Below, piece by piece: positions 7,913 to 16,297 of a DNA stretch of 45,435 bases (position 1 is its first letter; every line of letters begins with the position of its first letter). Origin of the DNA: ZC4RG25 sp041687075 (lineage in GTDB: Bacteria; Pseudomonadota; Alphaproteobacteria; Rhizobiales; Hyphomicrobiaceae); NCBI GenBank assembly GCA_041687075.1, contig JAWLCO010000018.1, positions 1 to 45,435 on the forward strand, read 5' to 3'. Made by a program: the position numbers and the translations under genes. Under the pieces are notes generated by a model. That model saw only the letters and a program-made list of their open reading frames with translations. It was not told the DNA's origin and did not search any database.

Positions 7913-8929
7913 TCAGGCGCCCACAGGCTGCTTGCGGGCGGAGGCGACGTCGCGCAACTCCCGGGGCACATTGAAGGCAATGCGCTCCTGCGCGGTGCTG
8001 ACCGCTTCAACCGTCACGTCGAAACGCTCGCGGAACGCGTCGATGATCTCGTTCACCAGCTCTTCGGGAGCGGAGGCGCCTGCGGTCAGACCAACGCTCC
8101 GCACGCCCTCGAAGGCGGCCCAGTCGACATCGGCCGCCCGCTGCACGAGCATGGCGTGTTCGCAGCCCGCGCGTTCCGCGACTTCCACCAGCCGCAGCGA
8201 GTTCGAGCTGTTCGGCGCGCCGACGACGAGGAACCGTTCGACCCTGGGCGCGACGGACTTCACCGCCGCCTGACGGTTCGTCGTCGCGTAGCAGATGTCT
8301 TCCTTGTGCGGGCCGACGATGCTGGGGAAACGCTCCTGCAGCACGGAGACGATCTCGGCCGTGTCATCCACAGATAACGTGGTCTGAGTCGCGTAGGCGA
8401 GCTTTTCCGGATTCCGCGGCGTGAACGCGCGCGCCTGCTCGACCGTCTCGACCAGCGTCACGACACCCTCGGGCAGCTGGCCCATGGTGCCGATGATCTC
8501 AGGGTGCCCGGCATGGCCGATGAGCACAAGCTCGCGCCCCTGGGCATGATACTGATGCGCTTCCTTGTGCACCTTCGAGACCAGCGGGCATGTGGCGTCC
8601 AGGTGGAACAGGTTACGCGCCTTGGCCGCCGCCGGAACGGACTTCGGCACCCCATGTGCCGAGAAGATCACAGGGGCGTCGGTTTCGGGAACCTCGTCCA
8701 GCTCCTCCACAAAAATGGCGCCTTTGGCCCGAAGAGATTCGACCACGAATCGGTTGTGAACGATCTCATGCCGCACGTAGACGGGGGGTCCGTACTTGGC
8801 CAGCGCGAGCTCGACGATCTGGATCGCACGATCCACCCCAGCGCAGAACCCGCGCGGAGCCGCCAATATCAACGTGATTTTTTCCCGCGTGCCCCCCTGG
8901 CACTGGTCAACGGCTGAAGAGGCGGACAT
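7913..8929 (-). CDS. ispH: 4-hydroxy-3-methylbut-2-enyl diphosphate reductase
   Basis: IspH (LytB) performs the last step of the non-mevalonate isoprenoid pathway, reducing HMBPP to isopentenyl and dimethylallyl diphosphate with a [4Fe-4S] cluster. The three cluster cysteines are visible: C29 in AAPRGFCAGVDRA, C114 in HLDATCPLVSKVH and C213 in DICYATTNRQ. The conserved histidine regions VRHEIVHNR and IGHAGHPE are also present. Counting from ATG 8929 gives 338 residues, slightly longer than E. coli IspH (about 316) because of the first 17 residues. A GTG at 8962 is in frame and would add 11 more. It is the first gene of the ispH-thrB-rnhA run and diverges from the lipoprotein gene. Confidence 0.96.
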   Translation of the reverse strand: MSASSAVDQCQGGTREKITLILAAPRGFCAGVDRAIQIVELALAKYGPPVYVRHEIVHNRFVVESLRAKGAIFVEELDEVPETDAPVIFSAHGVPKSVPAAAKARNLFHLDATCPLVSKVHKEAHQYHAQGRELVLIGHAGHPEIIGTMGQLPEGVVTLVETVEQARAFTPRNPEKLAYATQTTLSVDDTAEIVSVLQERFPSIVGPHKEDICYATTNRQAAVKSVAPRVERFLVVGAPNSSNSLRLVEVAERAGCEHAMLVQRAADVDWAAFEGVRSVGLTAGASAPEELVNEIIDAFRERFDVTVEAVSTAQERIAFNVPRELRDVASARKQPVGA

Positions 8930-9118
8930 ACCTTTGTCCCGGTCCTTCGAGTCGAGTCGCACTCGTTGCTACGCGCTTGGCCGCTCCGAGTCGAGGGTGT
9001 TGGGCGAAGTCGGCCACAGTGCGACAAGTGTTCCCACGCCAGCGGGCTTTTCCGCGGCGGAGCAAGACAGCAAACTCCCGGCGCCCTCCAGCCGGAACAA
9101 GAAACGAGCGGAACTGCC

Positions 9119-9775
9119 GTGATCAAACTCAGGACTGCTGCGAGACGCAGAGCGCTTCAGATGGCCACTTCCGGACTGGCGCTCACCTTGCTGGCGGGCT
9201 GCGGCATGTCCAGCCTGACCTCAGGCCTGGGCGGCGGCGTCTTCGGCGGCTCATCGGGCTCGGGCACGCAAGTCGCCTCGGTGAGCGAGGAGCAGCTTCT
9301 TTCGGCCGCCAAGGCGGATTACGGCACGACCGGCTCTTCTGGAGTTGATGTCGCGCATGGCTGCCCGCGATTCGTCGTTTGGCCGCGCGACAATCACGTG
9401 ACGATCTATGAGCAGGGCCGCGTCGGCGACGCACTGGCCGTGATGCACCGCGGCGAGATCACCAAGACGGCGCGGGAGTGCCATATCGAGAACGGCCGTG
9501 TAACCGTGAAGTACGGCTTCTCGGGCCGTGTGCTGCTCGGCCCCCGCGGGCAGCCCGGCAACGTCAGGCTGCCGCTCAACGTTTTCGTGACGGACGCCCG
9601 GCGCGAGAAGATCGCTCAGGACGCCATGGCCGTCGATGTCGCCGTGGCGCTCGAAAAGCCGATCGGCTACTTCTCGGTCGTTCGCACGGTCTCCTTCGAG
9701 ATTCCAGAAGGCACGCGCCCTGCCGAGTACGAGGTCTTCGTCGGCTTCGACCGCAACCTGCCGAACGCAGGGTAG
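9119..9775 (+). CDS. Predicted lipoprotein of unknown function
   Basis: A 218-residue protein starting, I think, at GTG 9119; an ATG at 9161 would also precede the lipobox. The N-terminus has basic residues, a hydrophobic run and a lipobox ending LLAGC, so it should be cleaved by signal peptidase II and lipid-anchored. Next comes a flexible Gly/Ser linker (SGLGGGVFGGSSGSG), then a compact beta-rich domain with CPRFVVWPRDN, YEQGRVGDALAV and KYGFSGRVLLGPRG. I do not recognise the family by name, although similar envelope lipoproteins are common in Hyphomicrobiales. Two further cysteines (in HGCPRF and RECHIENG) might form a disulfide. It lies upstream of the glycine cleavage operon, but that operon has its own promoter and riboswitch, so no functional link is implied. 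Confidence 0.75.
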   Translation: MIKLRTAARRRALQMATSGLALTLLAGCGMSSLTSGLGGGVFGGSSGSGTQVASVSEEQLLSAAKADYGTTGSSGVDVAHGCPRFVVWPRDNHVTIYEQGRVGDALAVMHRGEITKTARECHIENGRVTVKYGFSGRVLLGPRGQPGNVRLPLNVFVTDARREKIAQDAMAVDVAVALEKPIGYFSVVRTVSFEIPEGTRPAEYEVFVGFDRNLPNAG

Positions 9776-9793
9776 TCTACATCGCAATGCAGA

Positions 9794-9821
9794 TTGACTT
9801 CGCAAGCCGCAGCCCTATGGT
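9794..9821 (+). promoter_or_regulatory. Sigma-70-type promoter for the gcv operon
   Basis: A -35 box TTGACT (9794-9799) and a -10 box TATGGT (9816-9821) are 16 bp apart. Transcription would begin near 9828, just before the first base of the glycine riboswitch. The placement directly upstream of the aptamer supports the call. Confidence 0.65.
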
Positions 9822-9840
9822 TAGCCATTGCCAGTCGATA

Positions 9841-10050
9841 CTTGCGGAAGAGTTCGGCAGACTGGTGCTGCCGGCGCCGAAGGAGCAACCGCCCCGGAAC
9901 CTCTCAGGCAAAAGGACCGCAAGTTGATGGCGCTCTGGAAAGCGACCGTGGTGATCCGTCACCCGGTCCACCGAAGGGGTTAAGACCCGGCTTCCGCAAC
10001 AAATTCGCGGGCGGCGGGGTTGACTCTCTCAGGTTCCGAGACAGAGGGGG
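9841..10050 (+). promoter_or_regulatory. Tandem glycine riboswitch
   Basis: Two consecutive glycine aptamers precede gcvT. Aptamer 1 (about 9841-9923) is closed by the helix CTTGCGG / CCGCAAG. It contains GCGCCGAAGGAGCAA, then CTCTCAGGCAAAAGGACC, both hallmarks of the gcvT motif. Aptamer 2 (about 9932-10047) opens with CTCTGGAAAGCG, has CCACCGAAGGGG, and ends CTCTCAGGTTCCGAGACAGAG. A 7- to 8-nt linker joins them. Known tandem glycine switches act as ON switches, turning on glycine cleavage when glycine is plentiful. Between aptamer 2 and the gcvT ATG, GAGAC...GGGCTC (from about 10038) can pair with GAGCC..CTC (10085-10094), which may form the expression platform. There is no obvious intrinsic terminator, so translational control is likelier. 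Confidence 0.93.
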
Positions 10051-10112
10051 CTCGTCAGCGGGTGTTTCGGCACTCGTTCAACTGAGCCGTCTCAAGTCCT
10101 CGGGAACGCGAC

Positions 10113-11255
10113 ATGAGCGCCGACGCCAATCCATCCCTGAAGCGAACGCCGCTTTACGATCTGCACGTCGAGCTCGGTGCCAAGATGGTGCCGTTCGCCG
10201 GCTACGAGATGCCCGTGCAGTACCCGCCCGGCATCCTGAAGGAGCACCAGCATACCCGCTCGAGCGCGGGACTGTTCGATGTCTCCCACATGGGGCAGGC
10301 CTACCTGGTCGGCCCGGATCACCAGACGACGGCTGCGGCACTCGAAACACTCGTTCCGGCCGATATCCTGAACCTCAAGCCGGGCACGCAGCGCTACACG
10401 CAGCTGCTGAACACGGAAGGCGGCATCGTCGACGACCTGATGGTTTCTCGCTCCGCCGATCCGGCCGAGGACGGCAGGCTGATGCTAGTCGTCAATGCCT
10501 CCCGCAAGGAGGTGGACTACGAATATATTTCCGGACGCCTCCCTGCCTCGGTGCGGCTCGAGCCGCAACCGGACCGTGCGCTGCTGGCATTGCAAGGGCC
10601 CGAGGCGGCGGCCGTGCTCGGGAAGCACTCTCCCGACGCCGTGGCGCTTGGCTTCATGGGAGTACGGCAGGCAAGGGTTGGCCCGTTCGATTGCCACGTC
10701 AGCCGGTCGGGCTACACCGGCGAGGACGGGTTCGAGATTTCGGTTGCGAACGATGAAGTCGTCGCGCTGGTAAAGCTACTGCTGGCCGAGGACGCGGTGC
10801 AACCGATCGGTCTCGGCGCTCGCGATTCGCTGCGGCTGGAAGCGGGCCTCTGCCTCTACGGCCATGAGCTCGATGAGATGACGACGCCCGTCGAGGCGGG
10901 ACTTGTGTGGTCGATCCAGAAGCGCCGCCGTGAGGAGGGTGGCTTCCCCGGCGCCGAGCGGATCCAGAAAGAGCTGAGGGAAGGCCCCGCGCGGCAGCGC
11001 GCCGGCATCAAGCCGGAAGGCCGCGCTCCTGCACGCGACGGTACCGAGATCCTGGAGCCCTCCGGCGCCCGCATCGGCATCATCACCTCAGGCGGCTTCG
11101 GGCCGACCGTGAATGGGCCGATTGCCATGGGTTACGTCGAGCCCGCCCACGCCAAGCCGGGCACCGCCATCGAGCTGATGGTCCGCGGCAAGCCGCAGCC
11201 GGCGCGCATCGTCGACCTGCCCTTCGTACCACACCGTTACCTTCGCAAGACCTGA
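10113..11255 (+). CDS. gcvT: Glycine cleavage system T protein (aminomethyltransferase)
   Basis: This 380-residue enzyme transfers the methylene group from the aminomethyl-lipoyl H protein to tetrahydrofolate, releasing ammonia. The family hallmark LKRTPLYDLHVELGAKMVPFAGYEMPVQYP starts at residue 8 (shown in part here: PLYDLHVELGAKMVPFAGYE). Also present are GLFDVSHMGQ, GGIVDDLMV, SRSGYTGEDGFEI, and the C-terminal folate-fold region ending VDLPFVPHRYLRK. The start ATG 10113 has GGGAA upstream and lies about 63 bases after the second glycine aptamer, so it is the riboswitch target. gcvH starts 17 bp after its stop. Length is typical (about 365-380). Confidence 0.97.
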   Translation: MSADANPSLKRTPLYDLHVELGAKMVPFAGYEMPVQYPPGILKEHQHTRSSAGLFDVSHMGQAYLVGPDHQTTAAALETLVPADILNLKPGTQRYTQLLNTEGGIVDDLMVSRSADPAEDGRLMLVVNASRKEVDYEYISGRLPASVRLEPQPDRALLALQGPEAAAVLGKHSPDAVALGFMGVRQARVGPFDCHVSRSGYTGEDGFEISVANDEVVALVKLLLAEDAVQPIGLGARDSLRLEAGLCLYGHELDEMTTPVEAGLVWSIQKRRREEGGFPGAERIQKELREGPARQRAGIKPEGRAPARDGTEILEPSGARIGIITSGGFGPTVNGPIAMGYVEPAHAKPGTAIELMVRGKPQPARIVDLPFVPHRYLRKT

Positions 11256-11272
11256 ACCCGGAGAACCCATCC

Positions 11273-11647
11273 ATGGCGCTCGAACGCTTCACCCAGGACC
11301 ACGAGTACATCCGCGTCGATGGCGACATCGCCACCGTCGGCATCACGGTTCATGCTCAGGAACAGCTCGGCGACGTCGTCTTTGTCGAAGTGCCCGAGGT
11401 TGGGCGCTCGGTGAAGCAGAAGGAAGCGACAGCCGTCGTCGAATCGGTGAAGGCCGCAAGCGAGATCTTTGCGCCCGTCTCCGGCGAGGTCGTCGAGACC
11501 AATGCCGAGCTGACGGACAATCCGGCTCTGGTGAACGAGGATGCCGAAGGCAAAGCGTGGTTCTTCAAGCTGCGCATCGCCGACACGTCCGAGCTCGACG
11601 GCCTGATGGACCGGGCAGCCTACGAGGAATTCGTCAAGCAGAGCTGA
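11273..11647 (+). CDS. gcvH: Glycine cleavage system H protein
   Basis: The 124-residue lipoyl carrier that shuttles the aminomethyl group between the P and T proteins. The lipoylated lysine is residue 60 in AVVESVKAASEIFAPVSGEV. The rest follows the family: FTQDHEYIRVDGDIATVGIT at the N-terminus, QLGDVVFVEVPEVG, and the C-terminal YEEFVK. Length is standard. GGAG lies nine bases before the ATG. Lipoylation needs LipA/LipB or LplA, and the L protein (dihydrolipoyl dehydrogenase) is also required; neither is in the window. A 12-bp perfect hairpin follows the stop codon. Confidence 0.98.
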   Translation: MALERFTQDHEYIRVDGDIATVGITVHAQEQLGDVVFVEVPEVGRSVKQKEATAVVESVKAASEIFAPVSGEVVETNAELTDNPALVNEDAEGKAWFFKLRIADTSELDGLMDRAAYEEFVKQS

Positions 11648-11652
11648 TTCCC

Positions 11653-11678
11653 CCCTCTCCCCGCTTGCGGGGAGAGGG
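11653..11678 (+). repeat. Perfect hairpin inside the gcv operon, after gcvH
   Basis: Arms CCCTCTCCCCGC (11653-11664) and GCGGGGAGAGGG (11667-11678) pair perfectly with only TT between them, five bases after the gcvH stop. Outside the core, TTCC and GGAA continue the symmetry imperfectly. CCCTCTCCCCGC palindromes of this form are widespread between genes in Hyphomicrobiales. No U-run follows, so it is not a classical terminator. It may protect the gcvT-gcvH messenger end or lower readthrough into gcvPA. Confidence 0.75.
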
Positions 11679-11713
11679 AATTACCTTTGCCACGCCCTGA
11701 AGGAGCGGTGCTG

Positions 11714-13057
11714 ATGCGTTATCTTCCCCTCGAGCAGGCCGAGCGTGAGGCGATGCTCGCCCGAATCGGCGTGCCGGCCGTCGATTCGCTTTTTGCTGGT
11801 GTCCCGGCCGACAAGCTCCTGAAAGAGCTGCCGAACCTGCCCAGGACAAAGGGCGAGCTGGAGGTCGAGCGCGAGCTGTCGAACATGGCCGCGCGCAACG
11901 TGGCGGCCGGGTCTGTGCCGTTCTTCGTCGGAGCGGGCGCGTACCGTCATCACGTGCCGGCCACCGTCGATCACCTGATCCAGCGCTCGGAGTTCCTGAC
12001 GGCCTACACGCCCTATCAGCCTGAGATCAGCCAGGGCACGCTGCAGACCCTGTTCGAGTTCCAGACGCAGGTTGCGCTGCTCACCGGCATGGAGGTCGCC
12101 AACGCGTCCATGTACGACGGCTCGACGGCCTGCGGCGAGGCGGTGCTTATGGCGCATCGGCTCACCCGGCGGAAGAAGGCGGTCGTGTCCGGCGGGTTGC
12201 ATCCGCATTACCGATCGGTGGTGGAGACGCTGTCGCACTGGGGCGGCTCGCATGTGGTGGCGCTCGCCCCCGACCCGACAGGCACCGAGGACATCATCTC
12301 CCAGATTGACGATGAGACCTCCTGCGTGGTGGTGCAGTACCCGAGCGTCTTCGGCACGGTGCGCGATCTCGCTCCCATCGCCGAGGCGGCCCATGCCAAG
12401 GGCGCGCTACTCGTCGCGGTCGTCACCGAAATTGTCTCTCTCGGCCTGCTGAAGCCGCCGGGCGAGATGGGCGCGGACATCGTCGCTGCGGAAGGCCAGT
12501 CGATCGGCAACGGCCTCAACTTCGGCGGCCCCTACGTCGGCCTGTTCGCCACGCGCGAGAAATTCGTCCGACAGATGCCGGGTCGCATCGCTGGCGAAAC
12601 AGTCGATGCCGAAGGACGCCGCGGCTACGTGCTGACGCTGTCGACCCGCGAGCAGCATATCCGCCGCGAGAAGGCGACCTCCAACATCTGCACCAACTCC
12701 GGCCTGTGCGCGCTGGCATTCACGATCCACATGACGCTGCTCGGCGAGGCAGGCCTTACGCGGCTCGCGCGCATCAATCACGCGAATGCGGTCTCGCTTG
12801 CCGATGCGCTGGCCAAGATCGGCGGCGTCGAGGTGGTCACCCCAGCTTACTTCAACGAATTCACCATCCGCATTCCGGGCGACGCGCAAAAGACCATCGA
12901 TGCGCTCGCCAGAAAAGGCGTGATGGGCGGCGTGCCCGTATCGCGGCTGGCGTCGGGGCGCGGCGAGGTGCGCGACCTCATCATCGTCGCATCAACCGAA
13001 ATCAACACTGACGAGGACCGCGCCGCCTACGTCAAGGCGCTGCAGGAGGTGCTCTGA
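11714..13057 (+). CDS. gcvPA: Glycine dehydrogenase (decarboxylating) subunit 1
   Basis: The 447-residue alpha subunit of the two-chain P protein, which decarboxylates glycine with pyridoxal phosphate and loads the H protein. It has MRYLPLEQAEREAMLARIGV at the start, FFVGAGAYRHHVPATVDHL, YTPYQPEISQGTLQTLFEFQ and GEAVLMAHR. This subunit lacks the PLP lysine, which is in gcvPB. I choose ATG 11714, with AGGAG about nine bases upstream and the conserved N-terminus immediately after. An in-frame ATG at 11687 overlaps the space next to the hairpin and is less likely. Its TGA overlaps the gcvPB ATG by one base (TGATG), typical of coupled subunits. The two-subunit form is common in bacteria, unlike the single chain in E. 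coli. Confidence 0.96.
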   Translation: MRYLPLEQAEREAMLARIGVPAVDSLFAGVPADKLLKELPNLPRTKGELEVERELSNMAARNVAAGSVPFFVGAGAYRHHVPATVDHLIQRSEFLTAYTPYQPEISQGTLQTLFEFQTQVALLTGMEVANASMYDGSTACGEAVLMAHRLTRRKKAVVSGGLHPHYRSVVETLSHWGGSHVVALAPDPTGTEDIISQIDDETSCVVVQYPSVFGTVRDLAPIAEAAHAKGALLVAVVTEIVSLGLLKPPGEMGADIVAAEGQSIGNGLNFGGPYVGLFATREKFVRQMPGRIAGETVDAEGRRGYVLTLSTREQHIRREKATSNICTNSGLCALAFTIHMTLLGEAGLTRLARINHANAVSLADALAKIGGVEVVTPAYFNEFTIRIPGDAQKTIDALARKGVMGGVPVSRLASGRGEVRDLIIVASTEINTDEDRAAYVKALQEVL

Positions 13058-14637
13058 TGGGCATGAACACGCAAGGACGGCCGACGACCCCGGATGCGGT
13101 GACATCAGCAGGCAATGAGGCACACACGTTCACTGGGAACCGCGGGCTTGATCACGAAGAGGCGTTGATCTTCGAGAGCGGCAGTCTGGCCAAGACGGGA
13201 GTCGACCTGCCCGAGCCGAAGTCGGCGGAAACGCGGCTTGGCGGCTTGGCGCGCAAGGGACCGATCGGATTGCCGGGGCTGACCGAGCCCGAGACCATGC
13301 GCCACTACGTGCGGCTGTCCCAGCGAAATTACGCCATCGACACCGGGCTGTACCCGCTCGGCTCCTGCACGATGAAACACAACCCGCGCCTCAACGAGAA
13401 GATGGCGCGGCTGCCGGGCTTCGGCGACATCCATCCGCTGCAGCCGCAGCAGACGGTGCAGGGGGCACTGCAGCTCATGCAGATGCTGTCAGCCTATCTG
13501 CTCGAGCTGACCGGCATGAAGGCTGTCGCGCTGTCACCCAAGGCGGGAGCGCACGGCGAGCTCTGCGGCATGCTGGCCATCAGGGCTGCGCACGATGCAG
13601 CAGGGTCGAAGCGTAACATCGTCCTGGTCCCTGAGTCGGCGCACGGCACAAATCCGGCAACGGCTGCCTTCATGGGCTATACGGTCCGCTCGATCCCCGC
13701 GCGCGAGGACGGCACGGTGGCGGCCGCCGCGGTGCGCGAAGCGCTTGGCCCGGATGTGGCAGCGATCATGCTGACCAACCCCAACACCTGTGGCCTGTTC
13801 GAGCCGGAGGTGGTCGAGATCGCCAAGGCCGTGCACGAGGCCGGCGCCTACTTCTACTGCGACGGCGCCAATTTCAACGCCATCGTCGGCAAGGTTCGGC
13901 CGGGCGAGCTTGGCGTCGATGCCATGCACATCAACCTGCACAAGACCTTCTCGACGCCGCACGGCGGCGGCGGTCCGGGCTCCGGGCCGGTGGTCCTGTC
14001 GGATGCGCTGGCGAAGTATGCGCCCGTGCCATTCGTGGTCCGCGACGGCGACGGCCTGCGGCTGGTCGAGGATGCAGGCGATGCGGAAGCCCAGGGCCAG
14101 GCGCCCTTCGGTCGCCTCACCGCATTCCACGGCCAGATGGGCATGTTCGTACGGGCGCTGACCTACATGATGTCCCACGGCGCAGACGGCATGCGGCAGG
14201 CCTCGGAAGACGCGGTGCTCGCAGCCAACTACGTGCGCGCGGCCCTTCGCGATCTCTTCAGCCAGCCTTTCGGCGACCAGCCCTGCATGCACGAGGTGCT
14301 GTTCGACGACAGGTTCCTCAAGGACACCGGCGTCACCACGCTCGACTTCGCGAAGGCGATGATCGACGAGGGCTATCACCCGATGACGGTCTACTTCCCG
14401 CTCGTCGTCCATGGCGCCATGCTGATCGAGCCGACCGAGTCGGAGTCCAAGGACAGCCTCGACCTCTTCATTGCCACCTTGCGGGATCTCGCGGAAGCCG
14501 CGAAGCGCGGCGACGTGGACCGCTTCAAGCAGGCCCCGCGCCTCGCACCCCGGCGCCGGCTCGATGAGACCAGAGCCGCCCGCCAACCGAAGCTCCGCTG
14601 GCAGCCCGATACGGCCCGCAAGGAGGCTGCGGAGTAA
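13057..14637 (+). CDS. gcvPB: Glycine dehydrogenase (decarboxylating) subunit 2
   Basis: The 526-residue beta subunit carrying the cofactor. The PLP-binding lysine is residue 296 in INLHKTFSTPHGGGGPG. Other family blocks are LYPLGSCTMKHNPR, LSPKAGAHGELCGMLAIR, PESAHGTNPATAAFMGY and LTNPNTCGLFEP. It pairs with GcvPA to form the active alpha2beta2 enzyme. The start overlaps the gcvPA stop; a second in-frame ATG two codons later could also be used. The C-terminal 40 residues (from LAPRRRLDETRAARQ) are basic and not conserved in relatives I know. The gene ends the operon and converges with the adenylate cyclase gene, with two palindromic elements between them. Confidence 0.97.
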   Translation: MGMNTQGRPTTPDAVTSAGNEAHTFTGNRGLDHEEALIFESGSLAKTGVDLPEPKSAETRLGGLARKGPIGLPGLTEPETMRHYVRLSQRNYAIDTGLYPLGSCTMKHNPRLNEKMARLPGFGDIHPLQPQQTVQGALQLMQMLSAYLLELTGMKAVALSPKAGAHGELCGMLAIRAAHDAAGSKRNIVLVPESAHGTNPATAAFMGYTVRSIPAREDGTVAAAAVREALGPDVAAIMLTNPNTCGLFEPEVVEIAKAVHEAGAYFYCDGANFNAIVGKVRPGELGVDAMHINLHKTFSTPHGGGGPGSGPVVLSDALAKYAPVPFVVRDGDGLRLVEDAGDAEAQGQAPFGRLTAFHGQMGMFVRALTYMMSHGADGMRQASEDAVLAANYVRAALRDLFSQPFGDQPCMHEVLFDDRFLKDTGVTTLDFAKAMIDEGYHPMTVYFPLVVHGAMLIEPTESESKDSLDLFIATLRDLAEAAKRGDVDRFKQAPRLAPRRRLDETRAARQPKLRWQPDTARKEAAE

Positions 14638-14666
14638 GTCCGGTCATCGCACGGGCGACACCCATT

Positions 14667-14720
14667 GCGCCCTCCCTTTGACGGGGAGGGCGGCGCATCG
14701 AGGCAAAGGCGCGATGCGCC
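14667..14720. repeat. Double-hairpin intergenic palindromic element
   Basis: Two stems stand next to each other after gcvPB: CGCCCTCCC / GGGAGGGCG (14668-14676 with 14684-14692) and GGCGCATCG / CGATGCGCC (14692-14700 with 14712-14720), each 9 bp and perfect. The form resembles the CCCTCCC-type intergenic repeats scattered through Hyphomicrobiales genomes. It sits between convergent genes and may end transcription from both sides. Confidence 0.65.
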
Positions 14721-14760
14721 GGTGGGTGGAGCCGAGAACGGACGCTCTGTGTTCACCCCC

Positions 14761-14786
14761 CTCCCCCAACTTTCCGCAAGGGGGAG
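14761..14786. repeat. Second palindromic element between gcvPB and the cyclase gene
   Basis: CTCCCCC (14761-14767) and GGGGGAG (14780-14786) pair around a 12-base loop, extended outward by CCC and GAG. It is a different sequence class from the neighbouring double hairpin at 14667-14720 and lies 40 bp before the stop of the minus-strand cyclase gene. It may act as that gene's 3' hairpin. Confidence 0.55.
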
Positions 14787-14826
14787 GAGAGCCGTCTTCG
14801 CACCCACGCCCGATTCCGCGCGGCAA

Positions 14827-16266
14827 TCACCGTGGCTGCTGATCCAGCCGCAGCCCCACGAGGAACCACGTCTCTTGCCGACCGACGCCCTTGATCTCCG
14901 TCAGCCCGCGCGACTCGACTTCAAAGGCGTGCTGCAGCCGTTCCCGGCAGACCGGGCACACATGGATGCGGCCCGGCTCGCCCAGGTTCTCCAGGCGCGC
15001 CGCCAGGTTCACCGGATCGCCCCAAACGTCGTAACTGAACTTGCGGGTCCCGATCACGCCAGCGAGCACCGGACCGGCCGCCATGCCGACGCGCATCTGC
15101 AGCACGAGGCCCGTCTCGGCACGCACCCGCTCCACGAGCGCCAGCATGTCGAGCGCCATCCGCGCCAGGCGCTCCGCATGATCGTCGGCCGGCTCAGGCA
15201 GCCCAGCCACGGCCATGTAGGCATCGCCGATTGTCTTGATTTTCTCGACCCCGTGTCTGGCCGCCAGCTTGTCGAACTCGCTGACGATCTCATTGAGCAG
15301 ATCGACGACCTTGGGCGCGCCCAGGCTCCGCGCCAGCGCGACGAAGCCGGAAATATCGGCAAAGAGGACACTGACCTCCTCGTGAGTATCCGCGATCAGC
15401 TCGCCGGGCCGCGCTTTGAGCCGGTCGGCGACGCTGTCCGGCAGAATGTTGCGCAAGAGGGCATCGGTTTCCGCCCGAGCCCGCTCGACCAGCCGGAAGG
15501 CATACCAGACCGATGCCGCAATCAGCCCAACCGTCGAAATGGCCGCCTGGGTGTAGAGCGAATCCAGTACCGCCTGATCGGCCCGGATCAGCGCGGCCTC
15601 GGGCGGAAACTGGAACCATGCGACGAGATGCAGAACGAGCCCGATGACGACGACGGCAGCAACCAGCCTGATTCGCTCCAGCCCGAACACCACGAACGGC
15701 GCAGCAGCGGCAACGATATACTGGAGGTGAATGCCCGCCGACCGCCCCAGGTAAATCGTGAACGCCATCAGCGCGATGTACTCGCTGACGACGATCAGCA
15801 TGCCGCCCGCTATGTCACTGATCCGGTGCATCGCCGGCACGGTCAGCGCCATGATGAGCAGCGCCACGTTGATGAACACGAGCGGCTTGTAGGTGTCGTA
15901 ATCGAGCTGAATGTGCTGGAGCGCATAGCCGGCCGTTGTGGCGGCGATCAGGTAGGCGAACAGGTTGAGGATGAGCAGCCGCCTGCGCACGTCCGGTGCA
16001 TACCCAGCGGTGCCTAGCTCACCCAGCCATTTGACAAGCGCGCCCAGCCGCCGAGGCGCCGGATGCCGCAATACGCCTTTCAGGAACTGGCCGAGCTGAA
16101 TGAGGAGCTTCCCTGGCGCAGCAAATGATCGCCCGTCGACCTGAAACGCCGAATGGGTATCGCCATGAGCGTCTGCGGTTCCCCCGACTTGCTCGGCATC
16201 TGGCATGCGAGAGGACGGCGTCAGGTCGCCCCGCCATGCCGACCTATGCTCACCGGCACGCGTCAC
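14827..16266 (-). CDS. Membrane-bound class III adenylate/guanylate cyclase
   Basis: A 479-residue protein with a cytoplasmic N-terminal region of about 100 residues, six predicted membrane segments (roughly residues 105-265) and a class III cyclase domain at the C-terminus. The catalytic domain shows the metal-binding Asp in VLFADISGF, KIKTIGDAYMAV with the second metal Asp, and YDVWGDPVNLAARLE with the transition-state Asn and Arg. Adenylate cyclase is more likely than guanylate because a CRP-type receptor gene lies directly upstream, but specificity cannot be proved by reading. The start is GTG 16266, supported by AGGAGAG five bases before it. It follows the regulator gene by 31 bp on the same strand, so the two are probably one transcript. 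Confidence 0.9.
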   Translation of the reverse strand: MTRAGEHRSAWRGDLTPSSRMPDAEQVGGTADAHGDTHSAFQVDGRSFAAPGKLLIQLGQFLKGVLRHPAPRRLGALVKWLGELGTAGYAPDVRRRLLILNLFAYLIAATTAGYALQHIQLDYDTYKPLVFINVALLIMALTVPAMHRISDIAGGMLIVVSEYIALMAFTIYLGRSAGIHLQYIVAAAAPFVVFGLERIRLVAAVVVIGLVLHLVAWFQFPPEAALIRADQAVLDSLYTQAAISTVGLIAASVWYAFRLVERARAETDALLRNILPDSVADRLKARPGELIADTHEEVSVLFADISGFVALARSLGAPKVVDLLNEIVSEFDKLAARHGVEKIKTIGDAYMAVAGLPEPADDHAERLARMALDMLALVERVRAETGLVLQMRVGMAAGPVLAGVIGTRKFSYDVWGDPVNLAARLENLGEPGRIHVCPVCRERLQHAFEVESRGLTEIKGVGRQETWFLVGLRLDQQPR

Positions 16267-16297
16267 CGATCTCTCCTGCAGCAGCCTGGCCGCGACT

